NCBI GenBank assembly: GCA_000482145.1
Contig: AUXH01000327.1
Coordinates: forward strand, 1 to 21,326
Direction of reading: 5' to 3'
DNA: 21,326 nt
From: Strigomonas culicis
Taxonomy: Eukaryota; Euglenozoa; Kinetoplastea; Trypanosomatida; Trypanosomatidae
Under the pieces are notes generated by a model. It did no database searches and had not been told where the DNA came from. It worked only from the letters and a program-made list of their open reading frames with translations. Below, one piece after another: positions 1 through 8,300 of the stretch; the stretch's first letter is position 1; each line of letters begins with the position of its first letter. The position numbers and the translations under genes are program-made.

Positions 1-44
1 AAATAAACCGACAAAAAAAAAGCTACTTTCTTTTTTTACGATGC

Positions 45-79
45 AATAATAATAATAATAATCATAATCATAATAATAA
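45..79. repeat. AAT/AATC trinucleotide-like repeat
   Basis: A run of AAT units that shades into AATC units lies in the AT-rich flank downstream of the PI kinase-like gene (its 3' UTR side on the minus strand). It is a simple low-complexity repeat with no coding potential. Confidence 0.8.
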
Positions 80-179
80 CCAATGCTCGCTAACTTGCAT
101 TGCTCTCATATTTACAGTTATTATTATTTGTTTATAATTACACTATCTTTTGTATTTTTTTTATCTTTTTTTTATTTGT

Positions 180-1607
180 TTATTTCCGCTCATAGTTGGC
201 CAACTTCGCACGCGTGTTTGCCTCGAAGAGCTCCATCCGCACGCGCCAAGTGTATCCGTCGCGGCTGTCGGACAGCACGTCCTCGAGCAGGGACGTGGAC
301 GCGATGGTGGGCCGCCTGCAAAGCCGGCCGATCTGGCCGCAGTTCAGGCCGTACTCGAGCGCGGCGATCTGTAGCAGCCGCGTCGTGCACGCCACGAGCT
401 CCGCGGCGGCCTCGATGTTCTCCTCCTCCTCCGCTTCATCCGCGTACTCGGCCGCCGGCGCGGTCGCGCGGTGCAGACGCAGGACATCCGCGACCAGCGC
501 CGCGTCGCGCGCGGCGTCGAGCTCGGCGATGTACGCGAGCGTGTCGGGCGAAAAGGGCTGCCGGGCCTGCGGCCACTCGAGCCACTCGTAGTCCGGGTCT
601 GCGTAGCCGCAGGGACAGATGTAGCTGTGGTCGATGGGGATCAGCCGCGGCGCCGCGCCGCCGCCCTCGCGCGGCTGCACGAGGATGTTGCCGCCGTGGC
701 GGTCCCCGTTCAGCGTGCGGATGTCGAAGACCGCGATCGCGTGCACCGCGTCGGCGGCGAAGCCGCCGGGCAGCACGTCACAGGACTCGCGGCAGCCGGG
801 CGAGAAGCGCTGCAGGCTGCCGACCTCCGGCGCGCCGGCGCCGCGCCGCACAACCTCCGCCGTCGGTGGCACACCCGCGCGGTGGCCGTGGTCGAGGAGG
901 TAGGCCAGCACCTCGCGCACGCTGCCGCTGCCGGGCGCGAACCACTTGGTGCGGTCGCTCCCCGCGTTGCCGTGCGGGTTCTGCGCCTGGCCGATCTCCT
1001 CCTCGCGCGGCTTGAAGACCGCGATGGGGTCCGCGTCCGCCGCGGCGGGCAGCACCATGTACGTCCCGCCCGCGCTGTGGTCGTGCAGTGTCAACGTGAC
1101 CGGCCGCTCCAGCGCCTCGTCGAGCGCGGCGGCCACCGCCGCCCACGCGCCGCGCGCCGCGAAGAGCGTGTTGACGCCGGTCACACAGGGCACCAGTGCC
1201 GCCGGCGGCGGCGGCGGCGGCGGCGCACACTCCGCGCGTGACCGGCGCGACCCGACGCCGGCCGCGGTGGCGCGCAGCCGCAGGGCGAGGGAGCGGGAGA
1301 AGAGACCCTCCGCGTCCTCCTCCTCCTGGCGGCTGGTCACGAAGCTCTCCGCCTCGGACGAGCACCCGTAGGGCGAGCTGCAGCGGCGCCCCGCCGGCCG
1401 CGACGGCGCGTGACACGGCGTGAGGGAGGCGAACGACGAGGCGCTGCTCGTCGGCGTCGGCGCCCGCCGCGCGTCCGCGTCGTCCCGCGCCGGGAAGCAG
1501 AAGGTGGAGAGTGGGGGGGCCGGCTCATCCAGCTCCGCGGCAAGCCGCCGGCAGCTCGGCGAACGGCAGGCACCCGTCCGCCGACGTGTGATGGTGTCCA
1601 TCGACAT
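180..1607 (-). CDS. PI3/PI4-kinase-like family protein (type II / PI4K-gamma-like fold)
   Basis: A 475-residue protein. Residues 1-130 are Ser/Arg/Ala-rich and look disordered, followed by a proline run at 129-135. The kinase-like domain spans about 143-370. Visible motifs are an ATP-binding strand with lysine in AVFKPREEE (K199), a catalytic-loop-like RTLNGDRHGGNILV (D302, N307) and a metal-binding LIPIDHSYICP (D326). These match the phosphatidylinositol 3-/4-kinase family that includes type II PI4K and plant ubiquitin-domain PI4K-gamma proteins; no ubiquitin-like domain is visible. Some plant members are reported to phosphorylate proteins, so lipid substrate is an inference. The reading frame stays open upstream to 1793, but that segment is AT-rich and has no ATG; the first ATG after the probable splice acceptor (1833) is at 1607, with a second two codons later. 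The stop is TAA. Family assignment is firm, substrate is not. Confidence 0.85.
   Translation of the reverse strand: MSMDTITRRRTGACRSPSCRRLAAELDEPAPPLSTFCFPARDDADARRAPTPTSSASSFASLTPCHAPSRPAGRRCSSPYGCSSEAESFVTSRQEEEDAEGLFSRSLALRLRATAAGVGSRRSRAECAPPPPPPPAALVPCVTGVNTLFAARGAWAAVAAALDEALERPVTLTLHDHSAGGTYMVLPAAADADPIAVFKPREEEIGQAQNPHGNAGSDRTKWFAPGSGSVREVLAYLLDHGHRAGVPPTAEVVRRGAGAPEVGSLQRFSPGCRESCDVLPGGFAADAVHAIAVFDIRTLNGDRHGGNILVQPREGGGAAPRLIPIDHSYICPCGYADPDYEWLEWPQARQPFSPDTLAYIAELDAARDAALVADVLRLHRATAPAAEYADEAEEEENIEAAAELVACTTRLLQIAALEYGLNCGQIGRLCRRPTIASTSLLEDVLSDSRDGYTWRVRMELFEANTRAKLANYERK
1201..1225. repeat. GGC-type trinucleotide run inside the PI kinase-like gene
   Basis: A pure run of GGC-like units on the plus strand is read on the minus strand as a stretch of about seven prolines. 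It lies just before the kinase domain and is a likely site of replication slippage and length variation between strains. Confidence 0.75.
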
Positions 1608-3190
1608 GGATACCGCAGTAAGAACAAAAATGAAAAGAAAAATGAAAGAGAAGCAATGAGCTTCTTCTCGGTATTCTACTTTCGACAAGTATGTGTGCTC
1701 TGTGCTGTTGTTGTTGTTGACTGAATGCTCTCTCTGAGTCAGCTCTTTCAATATCTGTATCAGAGTAGTACAAAACAAAAACGGTATTACCACGTTCAGT
1801 TTTTTTTTTCGTTTCTCGTTTCTTATGCAGCGCTAATTGCGTAAAGCAAAACAAAAAGAACAGAGAAAAAAAAAGAACTACGTAAGTAACCGCCAGTGTA
1901 ATCACGTAATGCAAATACAGAGAAGAAAGGAGAATTACAGAAATACTCTAAAAAGTAAAACACAAAGAAAAAGATCTAAAGTAAAAAAAAAATGACCTTC
2001 TTTCCAAAAAAAAAAGAACAGAAAGATTCAGCAGAGTCGTCAGTCCCTACTTAACTCCACTCTCGAATATGATCGCTTTAATAACACGCTTACAGTTTCT
2101 CTCTTTTTTTTTGTTTTTTTTTTATTGTTGTTGTTTTTTATTTGGTTGTTTTCTGCACTGATAATATATATATATACGGAGATATAGATATTATTTCCGC
2201 TTATAGGTATTTTTCTTTTCTTTATCCCGTGTTTGTATGCGTGTGTTGATGCGGCTGTCTGTTACCTTTTTTTTTGGATCTCTTCAGTTAGAGACACAAT
2301 TTCAAAAATGCAAAAACACACACAATTCAAAACGAAGGAGAACAAAGAAAAGGAAAACAACAATAAACAGAAAGACAATACGGTATTTGAACAAAAGCGC
2401 ACAGTTGAATTGTGGGTGTATACCACAAAAGTTTTTTTCCGCTGGGGATATAGATATATAGAGGTATAGGAACTAAAATATAAAGAGAAACAAGATATGT
2501 AAGCAACAATGTTATTTTTTTTTGTTTTTTTTTTAGGGGGTTATCTTGGAATCGAAAAAGTAAACAAGTACAAAAAGAAAAAGTACACAAACAAAAAAAA
2601 ACTATCTTTTTAGCAAATGACAACCGAAAAAAAAAATGAAAAAGATGCAAAGCAAAAACGAAAAAAAAGGTTTGTGAACTAGTAAATATCTTTGAGAGCT
2701 AGAGATGGATAAGATATTCGATTTTGCTTTCCTTTCCAGGTAATAAATAGATGACTAATTCTTTTTTTTTAATTATTCTCTTTCTACTTTCTGTTTACAT
2801 AAAAGAAGAAGAACAAATAAAGAAAAAAAGAATTAGAAGGCGTGAAAAAGAAAAAGAAAAAAGTTGGTCGGTCCTTATATGGGGCTTATCTCTCTTTGCT
2901 GTAATTTGTTGATGGTGATGGTGTGTACGCAGCGGTGCATAAAAGAATAGTTAAGATAGAAAGAGGGAGAGCGGGAAGAGAGAGAAAAGAGAATGAGGCA
3001 TAAGACAACCAAAACAACAAGTATCATATTCTGCTTTTTTTTTCTTTTTTTCTACCACCAGATACACTCCAGCCTTTCGTAGTTATGCACTGCGCACGTG
3101 ATCAGAGTGAAGAAAAGAGAAGTATACAATAATAGTATGTTTACACAAAAAAATGTGAATGCATATGTACAATACGTGCGTGTGTTGCTC
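1608..3190. other. Long AT-rich spacer (1.58 kb), no gene seen
   Basis: This is the longest spacer in the window. It holds the 5' UTR of the PI kinase-like gene (about 1608-1832) and presumably the 3' UTR of the 55-residue gene. The rest is A- and T-homopolymer-rich. The longest minus-strand frame (about 2327-2650, 107 residues) is Phe/Leu/Ser/Cys-rich translation of poly-pyrimidine DNA and resembles no protein. A short block around 2020-2090 and another at 3050-3110 are less AT-rich, but neither has an ATG-initiated frame of useful length nor a recognisable RNA fold. Confidence 0.6.
1833..1878 (-). promoter_or_regulatory. Predicted spliced-leader acceptor for the PI kinase-like gene
   Basis: Read on the minus strand, a T/C-rich tract is followed by the first AG at 1834-1833. 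Splicing here would leave a 225-nt 5' UTR in which I find no ATG before the annotated start at 1607. This supports the chosen start. Confidence 0.5.
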
Positions 3191-3358
3191 TCATCTCTTC
3201 CCGTTATTCTTCTCGTCGTACTGCCGTCGCATCCACTCCCACTGTTGCTTCGAGGCACCGCCGTCGTTCAACATGGCAAGCGCGGAGGCCGCACACATAA
3301 ACACAAGGCCGTAGCGGTAGATAAAACTCTGATAGTTATACCAGCGAGGGTTGGCCAT
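3191..3358 (-). CDS. Small 55-residue single-span membrane protein
   Basis: An ATG-to-TGA frame of 55 residues. It begins MANPRWYNYQSFIYR, continues into one short hydrophobic span at about residues 16-31 (GLVFMCAASALAML), and ends in a hydrophilic charged tail containing WEWMRRQYDEK. Roughly three quarters of third codon positions are G or C, like the large genes and unlike the surrounding AT-rich DNA. The only block of GC-rich DNA in this spacer coincides with the frame. Upstream, a strong polypyrimidine tract and AG at 3431-3430 would leave a 71-nt leader with no ATG. I do not recognise the family. The size, aromatic/basic N-terminus and short span resemble small subunits of mitochondrial inner-membrane complexes, which is inference only. 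It could equally be a small ER membrane subunit. Confidence 0.72.
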   Translation of the reverse strand: MANPRWYNYQSFIYRYGLVFMCAASALAMLNDGGASKQQWEWMRRQYDEKNNGKR

Positions 3359-3429
3359 GCTTCTTTTTAGGGGTGTTGTTGGTTGGTTGGTTGGTTTGGA
3401 TTTGTGTAGAGCCAGTGCAGATATATCTA

Positions 3430-3475
3430 CTTTTTTTTTGAATTATGAAAAAAAAAGGGGGGGAAGAGGAGCAAA
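3430..3475 (-). promoter_or_regulatory. Predicted spliced-leader acceptor for the 55-residue gene
   Basis: The minus strand reads a long C/T tract (3475-3447), a short A-rich linker and the first AG at 3431-3430, with another AG three bases on. The resulting leader to the ATG at 3358 is about 71 nt and has no other ATG. Confidence 0.55.
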
Positions 3476-3614
3476 CGATGGTGGTAGCAAAAGGAATGCG
3501 TGTGTGTGCGTGTGTGTGGTGGGGGGGGGGGAGGAGGTATACACTGCGAACATGTATGCTGCCGACACTAATTACTTTTTTTTATTATTACTCTTCTTTT
3601 TTATATATATATAT

Positions 3615-4727
3615 TCAGTGTTCATAGTACATGGACCGGTTGGCCTCCATCATCTGCGACGCCATGAGCTGCTCGCTGTTGTCCCACCCCTCACGCGGGA
3701 ACTGCCGCACGTACAGCACATCGGAGGGCTCTAGCCGCTCCATCGCGCGCAGTGCGAAGAACCCGCCACCGCGCCGCAGCCGCTCCTCGTCCATCAGTTT
3801 GCAGTCCGTGTTCACAACGGAGTCGCCGCCCTGCCGCTCCTGCACCAGCGGCTTCGCGTCGTCCTCGTAGAAGGGCAGCTGCAGCTCGCGGTACTGCGCG
3901 CGGAGAGCCTCCGGGCCCTTGTACGGGAAGTACTCCACCACCGTGTTGTGTGACATATCCTCCTTCTGCGCCACCGCGTCGATGAGCGGCATCAGCGTCG
4001 GCACAAACATCTCCGCCGCCTTCGCCTTGAAGAAGTTCGCACCCGTCATGTAATGCACAATCGCGGCCGTCTCAATCGGCTGCGTGCGGTGATAGAGCGC
4101 CGCCATGGCGATGAAGAGCCGCTCCAGGAACACCTCCGGCTCCTCACACGCGTCGACGGCCATCTCACTGAAGTAGTGGTCGACCAAGCCGCTGTCCTGC
4201 TCCCGCTCGCGGGACACGCCGTTCGACACGCCCTCCTTCCCGCGCGAGTCCTCCAGTAGGTAGTCGATGTACGGCGCGAAGGGCGACTCCTGCAGCGAAG
4301 CGATGCGCACCATCCAGCCGGCGGTCGCGAGCTCGTGCGTGCACATGGAGGGCAAAAACTCGATGCGTTTGTTGTAGTTCATCCAGTCCATCGGCAGCGG
4401 GAAGGCGTGCGAGGGCGTGTCGAACATCTCGCGCGCCGCGACGAGGTAGTTGAAGCAGCTCGCCGCCGGCACCGTGATGATCGCCTGGCCGGGGTACAGC
4501 GGCTTCGCGGCGCGCAGGCAGCGCGCGTAGTGCATCGTACCGCACATCTTGATGTTGCCGTACGCGCGCACCTCATTCGATTTGCACCACGCCTGGAAGT
4601 GCTGCGTCGTCTCCTTCGTGTAGCGCCACAGACCGACCTCTGTGAGGATGCGTGGCTTCTGCAGCGTGTCGCGGTGCGTGTTCAGGCGGGCGTCCGCGGC
4701 CCCGCGCACAGCCGTGCGGCGCAGCAT
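3615..4727 (-). CDS. Degenerate SET-domain (Rubisco-LSMT-like) protein, probably mitochondrial
   Basis: A 370-residue protein. The start MLRRTAVRGAADARL is basic and hydroxylated-poor, like a mitochondrial presequence. Segments matching the SET/LSMT layout can be seen in order: LRAAKPLYPGQAIITVP (71-87) like the first SET strands; a helical stretch with GWMVRIASLQESPFAPYIDYL (137-157) like the family's insert; VPTLMPLIDAVAQKEDMSHN (242-261) where active enzymes carry the NHS motif; and FFALRAMERLEPSDVLYV (323-340) like the last SET strand, where active enzymes continue with a catalytic tyrosine. Both signature motifs are altered, so methyltransferase activity is doubtful. A structural or assembly role, for example with the mitoribosome, is possible but not shown. 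The ORF extends upstream to a GTG at 4832; the first ATG is at 4727, downstream of a good splice acceptor. Confidence 0.7.
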   Translation of the reverse strand: MLRRTAVRGAADARLNTHRDTLQKPRILTEVGLWRYTKETTQHFQAWCKSNEVRAYGNIKMCGTMHYARCLRAAKPLYPGQAIITVPAASCFNYLVAAREMFDTPSHAFPLPMDWMNYNKRIEFLPSMCTHELATAGWMVRIASLQESPFAPYIDYLLEDSRGKEGVSNGVSREREQDSGLVDHYFSEMAVDACEEPEVFLERLFIAMAALYHRTQPIETAAIVHYMTGANFFKAKAAEMFVPTLMPLIDAVAQKEDMSHNTVVEYFPYKGPEALRAQYRELQLPFYEDDAKPLVQERQGGDSVVNTDCKLMDEERLRRGGGFFALRAMERLEPSDVLYVRQFPREGWDNSEQLMASQMMEANRSMYYEH

Positions 4728-5317
4728 ATCGATCGCAGGAGTGGAAGAGAAAGAGAAAAAGAAACTACAAGAGAAGGGGAAAAAAAAGAGAAGGAAAGGG
4801 GACTTTTTCACTCGCCTTGACGTCTCTCTCACCCCTCCTTCCTTTTTTTTTTTTTGGAGGGGGGGGGGTGTTGACAGGCTATTTCCTTTGGGCTGTAACG
4901 TTGAGTTTGGAGAGGGAAAAAAAAAAGAGAGAGAGAGAGAAAGGTAAGTAAAAGGAGATGCATCGCGAAGCCACTCATTGTACTACTTCTTTTTTTTAAA
5001 AAAAAGCAGTGCTGCTCTTAAGGAGAGAGCGGAAGAAGAAACAAAAAAGATACAAAATTGGATCTTTATAGAAATACAAAAAAAAAGTAGTTACAAAAAT
5101 TGCCGTCCGATTGGAGTTGAGCAATGCGTAGATAGATATAATATGTACATGCATATGTTTACATAAAAAGTGACTAATAAAATACAGCAACGCGCCTTCA
5201 CAAACACGAGAACAAAGGAAAAAAAAAGAAAATGAAAACGAAGAACGCAAAGAAGCCCAATCGATCAGTGACCACCCAGCAGCGAAGAGCTGTTTCTTTT
5301 TTTGTGGGGGTTTCCTT
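4728..5317. other. AT-rich spacer, no gene seen
   Basis: About 590 bases containing the 5' leader of the SET-like gene, a strong polypyrimidine region on the minus strand (4765-4860), a G-run at 4858-4868 and the 3' flank of CFAP57. No GC-rich block or ATG-led coding frame was found on either strand. Confidence 0.6.
4765..4801 (-). promoter_or_regulatory. Predicted spliced-leader acceptor for the SET-like gene
   Basis: The minus strand reads a C/T-rich tract ending in CTTGTAG, with AG at 4766-4765. The leader to the ATG at 4727 would be 37 nt and ATG-free. Confidence 0.55.
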
Positions 5318-8300
5318 CTATTTGATCGCCGGGAACCGCACGCCGGCCTCCGAGAGGGCGCGCTCCATCGCCTCAATGTACGCGCGCAGCATGCCAATGC
5401 TCGTCTTGTTCGCGCCTATGATCTTGGGCGGCTGCCGCCCCTGCCCCTCGCCGCCGGCAGCACCCGCACCACCCCTGCGCGACGTCGGGTCCGCCGCGTC
5501 CGCGCCGCCGCGCCGCGGCTCCGTCTCCTTGTGGGTGGCAGCCGCGTCGCGCGGGCTGACACCCCTCGTCGTGTCGCTGCGTGGCGACGTGAGGGCCGGC
5601 GCGGCGGCGCCGCCGCGGGAGCGCTTCGCGGCGTCGTCCGCGTTGATGCGGTTGCGGAGCTGCTGGATGGTCGTGCGCAGGTTGTGGATCTCGCGGATGA
5701 GCGCCAGGTTCTCCTCCATCATGGCGGACATCTCCGCGCGGTGGCGGCCCTGGTCCGTCTTGACACTGCGCTGCAGTGCCTCGACCGAGCTCGCCAGGTA
5801 GCCGAGCTGCGCGCCGAACTCCTTCTTCACCTGCGGGTCCGCCTGCTGCACGCGCGTGCCGCTGTTCGCGGCGACGTGCTTCGTGTAGAGCCACTGCAGC
5901 AGTTCCTTGAGCTGCGCGGGGTCCTGCACGACCGGCGCGAGGTCGCTGATGTCCTTTCGGGCAGTCTGCATGTACGTCTCGACATCCTTGATCTTGTTCA
6001 TGAGCTTCTTCGTCTGCTGCTGCTGCTGCGCAATATCCTCCTTGATCTCGTCTATGTTCGCGTGGAGAGTTTGGTTGTTCGCGTATAACTCCTCCAGCTC
6101 CTTGTTCTTCTGCGTCACCTTCTGGCTCTGCAGCGCAATCTCGCGCTGCTTCGGCTCCATCTGCGCCTTGAGCTGGCGGATGCGGTGGTCCAGCACAAAT
6201 TTGTGCTTCTCCAGCTCCTGGTTCTGCCGCTTGAGGGCGTAGATCTCCTTCTCGCGCTCGCCGATGGTGCTGTCGCGGCCGTCGATGTCCTGGTGCAGCT
6301 GCGTCAGCTGCAGACTCAGCTCCGACAGCTGGCTCGACAGCGCCGCCTTGGCGCGGTCCAGCAGCTGCAGCTCCCCGGCGCGCACCTCGATCTCTTTCTC
6401 CGTCCGCGCCGCGTTCTTGCGCATGATGGCGCCCTCGCCCTTCATGTGCAGGTAACGCTCGCGCAGCACGCGCAGGCCGCCGGTGTTCTGCGTCGTCACC
6501 TCCTGCGCCTCCGCGTCCGTGTCCAGCTCGAGCTGGTGGAGCGCCTCCTGGTTCGCCTGGCGGCTGCGGTCCGCCTGCCGGTGCAGCTTCGCGAGCGCCT
6601 CCCGCTTCTGTGCGAGGACGTCCTGGAAGTGCGCCTCCTCCTCCTCGAGCTGCTGCTGCAGCCGCCGCTCGAGCTCCTCGAGCGACTTGGCGTGCTGCGT
6701 CTCGTTCGTGTCCAGTGTGTCCTGCAGTCTCGTGCACGTCGCCTCGAGCTCCTCGACGTCGGCCTGGCAGTGGCGCTCCAGCACCTCCAGCTCGCGCGCC
6801 GCATCCGCCTCCTTCTCCAGCTTGATCGCGACGAAGGAGCGCTCCTGCGTCGTCTTCGTGTTGAACATCGCCGCGTACTGCTCCTCGCGGGCCGCCGCGT
6901 TGCTCTTGAACTCCTCCTCCTTCTCCCGCATCCGCGTGCGCTGCTCGTGGTTCTTGCGCTTCTCGTCGCCCTCGATGTCCGTCTTGAGCCGCTCCAGCTG
7001 CTGCTGCAGCGCGTCCATCTCCGTCAGCGTGTCGTCCAGCTCGTGCTGCGTCACCAGCACCTCATCGCTCGTGCCCGCCGCCGGCGCGGCCGCGCGGCGG
7101 CCGCCGTCCTCGGACAGCACGTCCCACACGATGATGGTGCCGTCCGCGCTCGCCGTGAAGAGCGTCGTCTCGTCGAAGGAGAGCACGACCTTCGTGATGG
7201 CCAGCCCGTGCGCGGTCAGCGGGGGCTCCTGTACGCTCGACTGCAGCGGGAACGTCATGAACTTGAGTGTGCCGTCCTCCCCGCCGGCGAAGAGCAGCCG
7301 CTGGTGCGCCGCGACCTGCAGGCACGTCAGCGTCGTATCCTTGAAGTGGAAGTCCTCGGAGGCGCCGCCGATGACGCCCATGTTGTGCCGCTCGAGCTCC
7401 CGCAGCGTCACCTTGAACTGCTGCTCCGTCGCCGCCGCGGAGGTCGGCACGCCGACCGCCCACACCGTCTTGTCGTCCGACGTGACGCACGTGTACTGAT
7501 AGCGCTTGTCCGAGTGCTCCGTCTCCTTACGCAAGTCGCTCGAGTTCCAGTCCATGATCATGCCGTCCGGCGAGCACGTGATGAGGCGGTCGTCCGTGGG
7601 GTAGGGCGAGCTGGCGCACCATTGGAAGTCGCGCACGCGCTGCGGGTGGCCGCGCAGCTGGCCCACGTTCTCCAGCGTCGCGCTGTCAAACACGTCCACG
7701 ACGTTGCCGTGCGAGACGGCAAAGTGCTGCCCGCCCGAAGAGAACTTCACGTCGCTGGTGTTTCTAAAGCTGATGATCTTGCGGTCCTGTAGCGCGTCCC
7801 ACAGGATGCTCTTCACGTGCACCTTGTCGGGGAAGCTGACGACGGCCATGAGCCCGCTGGGGTGCAGCGCGAGGGCGCCGGGCAGCTGCTTGTAGTACTT
7901 GCACAGCTCCAGCCTCTTCGTCTGCGTGTTCCACAGCCGCACGCTGTGGTCGCTGCTGCTCGTCATGAGGTATGGCTTCCGCACGCTACAGGCCATGCCG
8001 CGGATGGAGCCGGAGTGGAAGGACTGGCAGATGGGCGTGAACACCGGCGCGGTCAGCCGGGTCGTCGCGACGTCCGCGGTGAACCACTCGTTCTGGAAGG
8101 GCGTCGAAAAGAGCTTCCCCGAGATGGTCACGGCCACGAGCACATGCTCCAGCTGGTCGACCGCGAGGCTCACCACGCCGTGCGGGAGCGCGCTCGCCAG
8201 CATCATGTTCGCGTCGCGGATCGCGTGGACGGTGAGCACGTTCGCTGCGTTCGCGCCGCCGCGCAGGCCCGCGCCCGCCGCCGCGCCGCTGGTGGCGGCG

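Noticed and set aside
83..1015. Long plus-strand open frames opposite the PI kinase-like gene
   Set aside because: They are Arg/Ala/Pro/Ser-rich translations of the antisense of a GC-rich gene whose minus-strand product has clear kinase motifs.
2327..2650. A 107-codon minus-strand frame in the long spacer
   Set aside because: Composition is Phe/Leu/Ser/Cys from T-rich DNA, third positions are AT-rich unlike every real gene here, and no domain is seen.
6185..7792. A 535-codon plus-strand frame opposite CFAP57
   Set aside because: It is Leu/Arg/Val-rich antisense of the coiled-coil and WD40 region; the minus strand gives a well-matched family.
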